In this document: piece after piece, positions 8,115 to 15,487 of the stretch
Numbering within the stretch: the stretch's first letter is position 1
Layout of the letters: each line of letters opens with the position of its first letter
Source of the DNA: Frankia sp. AgB32
GTDB taxonomy: Bacteria; Actinomycetota; Actinomycetes; Frankiales; Frankiaceae
DNA: 39,090 nt
Assembly (NCBI RefSeq): GCF_023243045.1
Contig: NZ_JALKFX010000051.1
Location: forward strand, 9,178 to 48,267
Reading direction: 5' to 3'
Translations under genes and position numbers: made by a program
Notes under the pieces: generated by a model
Seen by the model: only the letters and a program-made list of their open reading frames with translations
What the model was told of the DNA's origin: nothing
The model's database searches: none

Positions 8115-8158
8115 CGGGTATACCCGGATATACAAACCTTTGGGCTACGCATATCCGG
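8115..8158. promoter_or_regulatory. Nested palindromes, possible operator
   Basis: A perfect 12-bp palindrome CGGGTATACCCG (8115-8126) overlaps the left arm of a second inverted repeat, CCGGATAT (8124-8131) with ATATCCGG (8151-8158). This TA-centred symmetry stands out in GC-rich DNA and resembles a regulator-binding site for the solute-binding protein gene. Confidence 0.4.
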
Positions 8159-8552
8159 GAACGGCCGAGGGGTCCGGCGGTGCATATTGCGGATGGTGAT
8201 CTTTGTGAAATTCCCATTGTTACGGGCCGCTTGGTGAACGGGCTCCGCGGGCTGACCGAGGGTGGTCTCTGGACCACGGCGAGATTGCCGGTTACCTGGG
8301 ACGGGGTAACGCGTTATGCCGGCCAGGCATGCGGCTGTGGTCGCGGGTCGGGTTCACCGGCGGGTGCGGGTGGGCGGCGCGCCCGGCCGGACCGCCTGTC
8401 GGCGCTGCCTTCCGCGGTTCGGGGTACGGACGACATCAAAACCCCACAAATACCGTGAAAATAAGATCGCCCGCAAATCGACCCTACCGATGGTGCGGAT
8501 CGCCCGGTCGGCGGCGGGGGCGTCCGCCGCCCGTCGGCAGGCGCGGCCGGAG

Positions 8553-9335
8553 TCAGCGGCCGGTGAAGCGGGGTTCGCGACGCTCGGCGTTGGCCCGGAT
8601 GCCCTCGGCGAAGTCGGCCGTGGCGTGCAGGACCGCCTGCTCGGCGGCCTCCCGCTCGGTCGCGGCCTGGATCGCGGGGACGAGATCCGCCCACATCGTC
8701 GCCCGGACGCTGCGCACCGCCAGGGGCGCCGCCGCGGCGATCCCGGCGGCGAACTCCACGGCCGCCGCCCGCAGCCCGTCCACCGGGGTGAGCCGGTCGG
8801 CCAGCCCGATCCCGAACGCCTCCTCGCCCGTCACCCGCCGGCCGGTGTACAGCATGTCCAGCGCCTTCTGTCGGCCGACGACCGTGGGCAGGGTCACAGT
8901 CAGGCCGAAACCGTGGTGCAGACCGATCCGGGTGAAGTTCGCCACGAACCGGCTTTCAGGCGTGGCGATCCGGAAGTCCGCGGACAGGGCGAGCCCCAGC
9001 CCGCCGCCGATCGCGACGCCCTGCACGGCCGCGACGACCGGGAGCGGGGCGGTGAACAGCCGGCTCGCGGCCGCGTACAGGGCCAGCGGGCCGCGTCCGG
9101 TGAAGACCGGCTCGGCGGCGCTCGTGCCCACCAGGTCCGCGCCCGCGCAGAAGTGTCGGCCCTGGGAGGCGAGGACGATCACGCGGACGTCGGTACCGGC
9201 GGCGAGTTCGTCGTAGGTGTCGGCGAGTGCCTCGATCAGCGGCGCGTCGAAGTAGTTGTGCGGTGGCCGGCGGATCTCGACGACGGCGACGTGGTCGGAC
9301 CAGGTCTCGACAGCGATCTCGGTGGCTGCGGTCAT
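8553..9335 (-). CDS. Crotonase-family protein (enoyl-CoA hydratase/isomerase-like)
   Basis: 260 residues, normal crotonase length, starting at an ATG preceded by GGAGGAACTC. Oxyanion-hole segments are present: GRHFCAGADL (60-69) and VQGVAIGGGLGLALSADF (104-121). The family binds acyl-CoA thioesters and stabilises an enolate. The two glutamates of classical enoyl-CoA hydratase (rat E144 and E164) are not conserved by my alignment: the first position is Phe (F134 in RFVANFTRIGL) and the second Asp (D160 in KALDMLYTG). A simple hydratase is therefore doubtful; isomerase, hydrolase, decarboxylase or lyase chemistry is equally possible. It stands alone without beta-oxidation neighbours. Confidence 0.85.
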   Translation of the reverse strand: MTAATEIAVETWSDHVAVVEIRRPPHNYFDAPLIEALADTYDELAAGTDVRVIVLASQGRHFCAGADLVGTSAAEPVFTGRGPLALYAAASRLFTAPLPVVAAVQGVAIGGGLGLALSADFRIATPESRFVANFTRIGLHHGFGLTVTLPTVVGRQKALDMLYTGRRVTGEEAFGIGLADRLTPVDGLRAAAVEFAAGIAAAAPLAVRSVRATMWADLVPAIQAATEREAAEQAVLHATADFAEGIRANAERREPRFTGR

Positions 9336-9698
9336 GAGTTCCTCCGGTGCTTCGGGGTCGTCAGGGCTGGTGGCCCGCGGCGCCTGCCGGTTGGCGGCGG
9401 GTGGGTGACGCGGTGTTTAGCCTGGTGCTTATACCGCATCCGTCGGATTCCTGTCCGGCGGCTGGATTTACGGGTCCAATGGCATGAATCGGTGGCGCGC
9501 GGGAGAGCCGGGCGGCAAGAATCGACGGGGCTGGGTGGGTGATATTCGCGCGCTCGGCCTGTTGTTCGAGTCAGGCGCTGTCGCGGACGTCGGTCATTAG
9601 GCCGTTAATGCGTTCCCAGTCGGGTCCTCCGGCTCGGGCTTTGTCTGGTTCGCCAACAGAACCGAAATTATCCGTGAACCCGTGTCGAAGGAGTGATC
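9336..9698. other. Divergent intergenic region
   Basis: 363 bases between the crotonase and methyltransferase genes. A short inverted repeat GGTTC-GCCAACA-GAACC (about 9648-9664) lies 35 bases before the methyltransferase start. Otherwise I see only presumed promoters. Confidence 0.4.
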
Positions 9699-10568
9699 AT
9701 GATTGGTGAGGGGCTCGGGGGGCCGGCGGGAGTGGAACGGTCCGGACTGGTCCCGGCCACGCCGCCGGGCGTGTCCGCCGGCCAGGTCTGGGCCCGCGGC
9801 GACTACTCGGTGATCGCCCGGCTGCTGGTCGGCCTCGGCGGGGATCTCGTCCGGGCGGCCGGTGTCACGCCCGCCCACCGGGTGCTCGACGTGGCCGCCG
9901 GCAGCGGCAACGCGGCGATCGCCGCCGCGGAACTCGGTGCCGAGGTGACTGCGGCCGAGCTGACCCCCGCGCTCATCGAGCGCGGCCATGAGGCCGCCGC
10001 CGGCCGCGGCGTCACGCTGGACTGGCGGCAGGCCGACGCCCAGCAGCTCCCGTTTGTTGACGGCGAGTTCGACGTCGTACTGTCCTGCATCGGCGTGATG
10101 TTCGCCGCGGACCAGGCGGTCGCCGCCCGTGAGCTGCTGCGGGTGTGCCGCCCGGGCGGGACGGTCGCGCTGGCCAACTGGACCGCCGACGGCGCGATGG
10201 GTCGGCTGTTCGCCCTGTTGGAGCGGCACGCGCCGATCCCCCGGGAAGGCCAGGCGGCGCCGACCGCGTGGGGGGACCCGGCGCATGTCCGGACCCTGTT
10301 CGGGGACCGTGCCTCCCGGTTGACGACCCATCGGCGTACCGCCCGCGTCGACTTCGACGGGTCACCCGCGCAGTGGTGCGCGCTCTACCGGGCGTCGTTC
10401 GCGCCCGTCGTCGAGACCTACGAGCGGATCGGCGCGGACCCGAAGCGCCTCGCCGCCCTCGACAACGACCTGCTCCGGTTCGCCACCGGGGAATACCTCG
10501 GTTCGCTCGGGGGGCCTGGTCGCTACGAGTTCGAATACCTCCTCGTGCTGGCCGAGCCGGCGGCCTGA
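9699..10568 (+). CDS. Class I SAM-dependent methyltransferase
   Basis: 289 residues from the ATG at 9699 (GAAGGAG six bases upstream). Motif I is VLDVAAGSGNAAIAAAELG, followed by the acidic AEVTAAELTPALIE, the Asp-containing RQADAQQLPF and the post-motif FDVVLSCIGVMFAADQ, then LLRVCRPGGTVALANW. This is the UbiE/Methyltransf_11 pattern, a Rossmann-fold enzyme transferring methyl from SAM to a small molecule. The C-terminal third (DFDGSPAQWCALYRASF) resembles the substrate-capping region of many actinomycete small-molecule methyltransferases. The gene is single and not next to a biosynthetic cluster; substrate unknown. Confidence 0.88.
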   Translation: MIGEGLGGPAGVERSGLVPATPPGVSAGQVWARGDYSVIARLLVGLGGDLVRAAGVTPAHRVLDVAAGSGNAAIAAAELGAEVTAAELTPALIERGHEAAAGRGVTLDWRQADAQQLPFVDGEFDVVLSCIGVMFAADQAVAARELLRVCRPGGTVALANWTADGAMGRLFALLERHAPIPREGQAAPTAWGDPAHVRTLFGDRASRLTTHRRTARVDFDGSPAQWCALYRASFAPVVETYERIGADPKRLAALDNDLLRFATGEYLGSLGGPGRYEFEYLLVLAEPAA

Positions 10569-10614
10569 GCGCTACGCCGGTCCCGCACCGTTTGGGGGTT
10601 CCGTCGCGGCGGAT

Positions 10615-11121
10615 TCAGGCCGGGGACACCGGCCGGTACGTCGGCTGCGGTATCTCCGTCCCGCTGGCGGGGCTCGCGCCGACGACGACCCCGGCGGGGG
10701 TGATGCCATCGGCCTGGTTCGTGTTACCCCTGACCTTTTCCAGCAGGGTCAGACGGCCGGCCCGCCAGCGGAAGGCGTGGGCGTGGCCGTCGGCTTGCGT
10801 CACACCGGCGACCACGCCCTGGTCGGTGAGGCCGCACACCTTCGTGGCGACGCCGGGCTTCCCGATCCGGATGCGCCGGCCGGCCTGCCGGAGAAACGCG
10901 GAGTCGTCCTCGTCGGACGACACCAGCACCTGCCCGGCGCTGTTGATCGCGACGGAGTAGGAGACGGAGCAGGAGCCCGTCGATCCGGGCGGTGTGCCGA
11001 GGTCGATCACTCGGCCGCGAGCCCACAGCGTGGCGTGGTTGAAGCCCGTGGCGTACCGGCATCGGGCAAGTACTTTAAGGAGTTTAATAATGACTTTGCG
11101 TTGAATCGATGGTCGCGACAT
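10615..11121 (-). CDS. HAF-repeat protein, probably truncated
   Basis: About 168 residues from the ATG at 11121. Three degenerate HAF-type repeats are visible: HATLWARGRVIDLGT with SVAINSAGQVLVSS, then DSAFLRQAGRRIRIGK with CGLTDQGVVAGVTQ, then HAFRWRAGRLTLL with ADGITPAGVVVGAS. HAF repeats occur in secreted actinobacterial and proteobacterial proteins as beta-propeller-like modules. No signal peptide is present, and the first 20 codons (SIQRKVIIKLLKVLARC) are far more AT-rich than the rest, suggesting a fused or replaced 5' end. The frame extends further upstream without a plausible start. Likely a gene that lost its export signal, or a fragment. Confidence 0.55.
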   Translation of the reverse strand: MSRPSIQRKVIIKLLKVLARCRYATGFNHATLWARGRVIDLGTPPGSTGSCSVSYSVAINSAGQVLVSSDEDDSAFLRQAGRRIRIGKPGVATKVCGLTDQGVVAGVTQADGHAHAFRWRAGRLTLLEKVRGNTNQADGITPAGVVVGASPASGTEIPQPTYRPVSPA

Positions 11122-11310
11122 GCGCCGGGCTGTCACTCTCGGATTACCAACCGCGGTCGGCGCGCCGACCTGCGTCAGGGCTGGCCGGCTGCGTCCGCGC
11201 CCCACGGCAGTGCCTGCGACCCGTCTCGGCGGCTGACAGGCACCCCCATACGGGTGGCTTCCGCCCTGGACTGTGCCGGTGGGTTGAACCGGGCGCCCGG
11301 ATGGGCCGTG

Positions 11311-11859
11311 ATGGTGGGCGTGCAGGCGCGGTGGGGCGGTGAGATCGGGGTCGGTGACCCCGCCGCAGAGTTCGTGCGCGCCGTCTACGAGGAACACGGC
11401 GAGGCGCTGCTCGCGTTCGTCACCCGGATGACCGGCGACCGGGCCCAGGCTGAGGACGTGTTGCAGGAGACGCTGCTGCGGGCCTGGCGGCACGCCGGTC
11501 GTCTCGGTGCCGACGGGCGGCCGCTGCGGCCCTGGCTGTTCACGGTGGCGAGCCGGATCGTGGTGGATGAGCACCGGGCCCGGCAGGCGCGGCCGGCGGA
11601 GGTCGGCGCGGAACCCCTGGAGCAGCTCCCCGCGGCGAACGAGTTGGATCGCGCGATGGAGAGCTGGCAGGTCGCGGAGGCGTTCCGCGCGCTGAGCCCG
11701 GAGCACCGCGCCGCCCTCGTCGAGACCCACTACCTGGGCCGGTCCGTGGCCGAGGCCGCAGCGAGGCTGGGAATACCGCCCGGAACCGTGAAGTCCCGGG
11801 TGTACTACGGACTACGGGCGTTGCGGCTGGCGCTGGAGGAACGGGGGTGGGCGACATGA
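11311..11859 (+). CDS. ECF-family RNA polymerase sigma factor
   Basis: 182 residues from the ATG at 11311 (no strong ribosome site; GTG codons at 11314 and 11320 are alternatives). Sigma region 2 is clear: AAEFVRAVYEEHGEALLAFVTRM, then DRAQAEDVLQETLLRAWRH and RPWLFTVASRIVVDEHRARQ. Region 4 follows: AFRALSPEHRAALVETHYLG and a helix-turn-helix SVAEAAARLGIPPGTVKSRV. It directs RNA polymerase to a small regulon under control of its membrane anti-sigma factor, encoded directly downstream with an ATGA overlap, a standard translational coupling. The trigger is unknown; neighbours are envelope proteins, so an envelope signal is plausible. Confidence 0.92.
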   Translation: MVGVQARWGGEIGVGDPAAEFVRAVYEEHGEALLAFVTRMTGDRAQAEDVLQETLLRAWRHAGRLGADGRPLRPWLFTVASRIVVDEHRARQARPAEVGAEPLEQLPAANELDRAMESWQVAEAFRALSPEHRAALVETHYLGRSVAEAAARLGIPPGTVKSRVYYGLRALRLALEERGWAT

Positions 11860-12698
11860 CAGGTGACTGCGCCGCCCCGAAGATCGCGCTGGGTGCCTAT
11901 GTCCTGGGGGCGCTGGATCCCGCGGAGCGCTCGGAGCTGGAGATCCATCTCGCCGGCTGCGCGGTCTGCCGAGCGGAGCTGGCCAGCCTTGCCGGCCTGC
12001 CCGGCCTGCTCAGTCGCCTGCGGCTGAGTGACGTCACGGACTTCGACGGCACTGGCCTCGACGGCACTGGCCTCGACGGCACTGGCCTCGACGGCACTGG
12101 CCTCGACGGCACTGGCCTCGACAGCGCCGGTCCCGACGGCGCCGGTCGGTCCGACGGCGCTGGGCCGGCCGGGCGTTCCGAGCGCACCGGGGCGCATCGC
12201 CGTCCCGCGGTCGCGGCGGGCGGCGGGGCCGAGCGGGCGCTCGTCGCGATGCGGCGGTCGCGCCGGGCCAGCCGCCGCCGCACGGCGCTCGGGGCGGTCG
12301 CGCTCGCCGCCGGGGTGGCCGCGGCGGCCGTCGGCCTCACCGCGGCGGTCGGTCCCGGCGGCGGGGGTGTCGAGCCGACACCGCCCGGCCGGATGGTCAC
12401 GGCGACCGACGCGACCAGCCGGGTCGAGGCCTGGGTGTGGATGACCGCCGACCCCGCCGGCACGGCGTTCACCCTGCGGTTGGCGAACGTGCCGCCCGGC
12501 AGCCACTGCGCGCTCGTCGCCCAGTCGGTGGACGGCCGTCGGGAGACCGCCGCGAGCTGGGAGGCGAACTATCACCACGGCTACCAGGGCGTCGAGGTGC
12601 GCGGGACCGCGGGCATCGCGCCGTCGGACCTGTCCCGGCTGCTCGTCCTGACCGATGACGGCCGCCAGCTCGTCGCCCTGCCGGGCCATCCGACCTGA
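11856..12698 (+). CDS. Zinc-finger anti-sigma factor (RskA-like)
   Basis: 280 residues from the ATG at 11856, which overlaps the sigma stop codon as ATGA. An N-terminal ZAS-type domain contains LGAYVLGALDPAERSELEIH and H31-x3-C35-x2-C38 (HLAGCAVC), which holds the sigma factor. A low-complexity linker with five GTGLD repeats follows, then one membrane span (about 150-172, ALGAVALAAGVAAAAVGLTA) and an extracytoplasmic C-terminal domain of the anti-sigma-K (RskA) kind, with EAWVWMTADPAGTAFTLRL and VPPGSHCALV. Release would be by regulated proteolysis or conformational change. The repeat linker is probably length-variable among strains. Confidence 0.88.
   Translation: MTGDCAAPKIALGAYVLGALDPAERSELEIHLAGCAVCRAELASLAGLPGLLSRLRLSDVTDFDGTGLDGTGLDGTGLDGTGLDGTGLDSAGPDGAGRSDGAGPAGRSERTGAHRRPAVAAGGGAERALVAMRRSRRASRRRTALGAVALAAGVAAAAVGLTAAVGPGGGGVEPTPPGRMVTATDATSRVEAWVWMTADPAGTAFTLRLANVPPGSHCALVAQSVDGRRETAASWEANYHHGYQGVEVRGTAGIAPSDLSRLLVLTDDGRQLVALPGHPT
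12045..12119. repeat. Five 15-bp in-frame repeats in the anti-sigma gene
   Basis: Five identical copies of GACGGCACTGGCCTC (Asp-Gly-Thr-Gly-Leu) between the zinc-finger domain and the membrane span. Identical DNA implies recent expansion. The period is a multiple of three, so copy changes keep the frame. Confidence 0.95.
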
Positions 12699-12748
12699 TG
12701 CGGCCCGCAGCCGCCCGCCGCCGGCGGCGCCCCCCGCGCCCGGCCGGA

Positions 12749-13525
12749 TCAGACCCGGCGGGCGGCGCTCATCCCGGGCAGCAGGGCTCCGGCGGCGAAG
12801 CACGCGGCGGCGGCGACGAGGGTGAGCGTCACCTCGGTCACGGTCGTGGGCGGCACCAGCCGGGTCGCGGACAGCGCGAACACGCCGAACAGGCCCACCG
12901 CGCAGCCGGCGGGCACGAACCGCAACCCACGCTGCCACCAGGTCGCCGGTGCGGCATGCCGGCCCAGCGGCAGCAGCGCCACCGCCCACAACAGACCCAT
13001 CAGGATCAGCAGGCCCAGTCCGAACAGGCCGTAGATGGAGAACAGCGAGCCGCGCACGTTCGCCGTCCCGTCCGCGCTGGCGACGGTGTGCAGGTCGGTG
13101 TCGCGGATCGCGACCTCGATGGGCAGCAGCCCGGTGGCCCGGCCGTCGAGGTCGCGGATGTCGACGTCGACCGTCCAGTTCGCCGAGCCGCGAGCCGGCA
13201 CGATGGTCCGCACCCGGGTGTCGTAGTCGAAGAACGTCAGGCCCAGCACGGTGCCGCTCAGGCGCACCGAGTCGACGGGCAGGTCCGATCGGGTCAGGTT
13301 GCGCATGCCGACCACGACCCGGACGACCGAGCCGGCGTCGAGGGTGAGGCCACGGCTGCCGAGGGACTGCCCCGCGACGGTCACCTGAAGGTCCACGCCG
13401 CTGCCGCCGGCCGCTCGTGCCGGCGAGGCCGGGAACAACACCAGCCAGCCAAGGCACGCCAACAAGCATGGTGCTATCAGAATACTTTTTCTAGGTGGTG
13501 CCACAGTCGGCAATACGATATCCAT
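12749..13525 (-). CDS. Secreted, membrane-anchored protein of unknown function
   Basis: 258 residues. A long signal peptide (hydrophobic ILIAPCLLACLGWLVLFPAS, cleavage near ARA-AGG) leads to a beta-rich extracellular domain of about 145 residues (GVDLQVTVAGQSLGSRG, VVRVVVGMRNLTRSDLPVDS) that resembles an immunoglobulin-like or CARDB/DUF11-type fold. Two or three membrane spans close the protein (FGLGLLILMGLLWAVALLPL, CAVGLFGVFALSATRLV, TLVAAAACFAAGALLPG). It is divergent from the Cys-rich surface protein at 13693 and convergent with the anti-sigma gene. I recognise no named family; a cell-surface structural or adhesive role is inferred. Confidence 0.8.
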   Translation of the reverse strand: MDIVLPTVAPPRKSILIAPCLLACLGWLVLFPASPARAAGGSGVDLQVTVAGQSLGSRGLTLDAGSVVRVVVGMRNLTRSDLPVDSVRLSGTVLGLTFFDYDTRVRTIVPARGSANWTVDVDIRDLDGRATGLLPIEVAIRDTDLHTVASADGTANVRGSLFSIYGLFGLGLLILMGLLWAVALLPLGRHAAPATWWQRGLRFVPAGCAVGLFGVFALSATRLVPPTTVTEVTLTLVAAAACFAAGALLPGMSAARRV

Positions 13526-13692
13526 GACTTCCCCCCGACTCCGGATGCCCGGTCAGCCGACTGTTATTCTAGCGATCGTCGTATGGGTGGGGCTTCCGCC
13601 GCTTACGTCAGGCGCGCATCACGTGTTTTGACCGGCCCCGGGGACGGGCCGGCGTCGGACGTGTTGCCGGTCGCACCCGGGGGGGCGCACGG

Positions 13693-15429
13693 ATGACTGG
13701 CCATCGAGCGGCTGGCCGCGTCAGGTCATGGCCACGGCGAACGGCACTGCCAGCGGTCTTTTTCGGCGTGCTGCTTCTCTGCGTCGGTGTGGGCACCGCC
13801 GCCGGCCTCGGCGGGCCGGCAACCGCGGCCACCGCCGACTCCGGCCGCGGCGCGGACCAGGTCGTTCCGGCCGCGTCCACCGACGGCGCGGCGGTCCCGG
13901 GGGCCGACACCTCGACGTCCACCTCGGCCGCCGTCGCCACGCAACCCCCCGCTGACAGCGGGACGACCTCGGCGGGCGACACCTCGTCACCGGCCGGGTC
14001 CGCGGGTTCCGGCGGCGGTACCCCGCCGGGCGCTGGCTCGCCTACCGGCGGCGGAGGCAGCGGTACGCCTGCCGGGCCCGCCACCGGCGGTGGCACCACG
14101 AGCGCCGGGCCGTCGACGGACACCGGCGGCCCGACGACGCCGCCCACCAGCATCACGCCGACGCCGCCGCACGCCGACCCCGCGCCCACCCCGACCGACA
14201 CCACCACGCCGACCGTGACACCCACCCCGGCGTGCTCGGCCCCGGCCGCGGACGGCGCGAGCGGCACCTGCCCGTCCGATCCGGCGCCCTGCCCGACCGG
14301 CCGGTCGGCCGGCTCCGACGGGATCTGCTCGCCAGGCCCGACGGCCTGCCCGGCCGCCACGCCCGCGCCGGGGACCACCACGGGCAACCAGTGCGCGCCG
14401 TCGCCGACCTGCCCGAGTACGATGCCCGCCGGTCACGGCGTCGCCGTCGCCGTGCGCGCCACCGACTGCCCCACGCCCTGCCCGACGCTCACGGCGGGGT
14501 CGTCCGCCCGGACGGGCTCCGAGTGCAGGCCGACCTGCACCGCGGCCGCCGCGGGATCGGACTGTGGCTCGCCGACCTGCCCGAGCGCGACGCCCGCCTG
14601 GCCCTACTTCCCGGAGTCGGCGTCGCCCTGCACGGTCAGCCCCACCGCGACGGAGCCGGGAACGAACCAGGGCACGCCACGTGAGCAGACGGTCACCTGT
14701 CCGGACGGGTCGGTGCGCAGCAGCGTCGACCAGTGCCTGCCGCCCCAGCGGTACTGCGCCGGCTCGCCGGTCAGCGTGCCCGTGGGGCAGGCCTGCCCGC
14801 CGCCGCCCCGGCCGGAGCCGCCGGTGCCCGTCATCTGCTGGGACGGCTCGCAGCACGCCGCCACGGCGGACTGCCCGGCCGGCAGGCTGATGTGCCCGGG
14901 TGGCGCCTCGGTGGAGCTCGACCAGCAGTGCCCGGTGTCGGCGCCGCCGCGCTGCGTCAAGGGGAAGGTGCGGGTGCTCGGGGTGTGCACCCCGGCGCAG
15001 CGCCCGGGCGACCCGGCGCCGCCCGTCGGGCAGCCGGTCGCCCGGGAGGCCAGGCCGGGAGAGCTGTTGTTCGACCGGACCGTCGTCACCGCCGGCGACA
15101 CCCTGTTCGCCCGTGGAGCGGGCTGCCGCCCCGGCGCGCAGGTGACCCTGACGGCCAGCGGCGAGCTGGTCGGACAGGCCGTTGCCGACCAGGCCGGCAC
15201 GTTTGAGACAGTCGTACAGTTCGCCAGTTTCCGGCCGGGGTACCGTCCGGTCGAGGTGCGCTGCGGCGAGGAGTTGACCGCCGGCATCGACATGGTGCTG
15301 GTCTCCGCCGACACCAGCGCCTCGACCTCGTCGGTACTGCTGCCCCTGTTCCTGGCCCTGTCGTTCCTCGCGGTGCACTACCAGATGGCGGCGCGTCGGC
15401 GACGCCGCAGCCGGGCACTGCGCCGCTAG
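13693..15429 (+). CDS. Cys/Pro-rich surface protein with C-terminal anchor
   Basis: 578 residues. A Sec signal peptide (PRRTALPAVFFGVLLLCVGV) is followed by 150 residues of Gly/Ser/Thr/Pro low complexity, then about 250 residues rich in Cys-Pro pairs (CPTGRSAGSDGICSPGPTACP, CPSATPAWPYFPES) spaced like small disulphide-knotted modules. A beta domain follows near the end (GELLFDRTVVTAGDTLFARG, GCRPGAQVTLTASGELVG), then one membrane span (SSVLLPLFLALSFLAVHY) and a basic tail RRRRRSRALRR. This is a cell-wall-spanning, membrane-anchored surface protein. It sits 58 bases before the Ser/Thr kinase gene on the same strand, suggesting one transcript. No known family assigned. Confidence 0.85.
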   Translation: MTGHRAAGRVRSWPRRTALPAVFFGVLLLCVGVGTAAGLGGPATAATADSGRGADQVVPAASTDGAAVPGADTSTSTSAAVATQPPADSGTTSAGDTSSPAGSAGSGGGTPPGAGSPTGGGGSGTPAGPATGGGTTSAGPSTDTGGPTTPPTSITPTPPHADPAPTPTDTTTPTVTPTPACSAPAADGASGTCPSDPAPCPTGRSAGSDGICSPGPTACPAATPAPGTTTGNQCAPSPTCPSTMPAGHGVAVAVRATDCPTPCPTLTAGSSARTGSECRPTCTAAAAGSDCGSPTCPSATPAWPYFPESASPCTVSPTATEPGTNQGTPREQTVTCPDGSVRSSVDQCLPPQRYCAGSPVSVPVGQACPPPPRPEPPVPVICWDGSQHAATADCPAGRLMCPGGASVELDQQCPVSAPPRCVKGKVRVLGVCTPAQRPGDPAPPVGQPVAREARPGELLFDRTVVTAGDTLFARGAGCRPGAQVTLTASGELVGQAVADQAGTFETVVQFASFRPGYRPVEVRCGEELTAGIDMVLVSADTSASTSSVLLPLFLALSFLAVHYQMAARRRRRSRALRR

Positions 15430-15487
15430 CCGCCGGGCGGCTCGTCGTCGCCTTCTGTCGACCATCAGGGTGGGAAGTGAGGTACCG

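Larger units (their letters stand above)
7947..8552. other. Gene-poor region with inverted repeats
   Basis: About 600 bases between the crotonase end and the solute-binding protein start (both minus). It contains two distinct inverted-repeat sites (listed separately) and an AT-rich patch at about 8430-8480. No convincing coding frame is seen on either strand. It is long for an actinobacterial intergenic space and probably carries the regulatory region of the solute-binding protein gene. Confidence 0.5.

Noticed and set aside
8180-8458. Possible 92-codon plus-strand gene
   Set aside because: No ribosome site, no homology signal, and its second half is Arg/Gly/Ala low complexity.
11805-13469. 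554-codon minus-strand open frame spanning anti-sigma and membrane-protein genes
   Set aside because: Overlaps two genes with clear domains; its own translation is low-complexity Arg/Gly/Ala.
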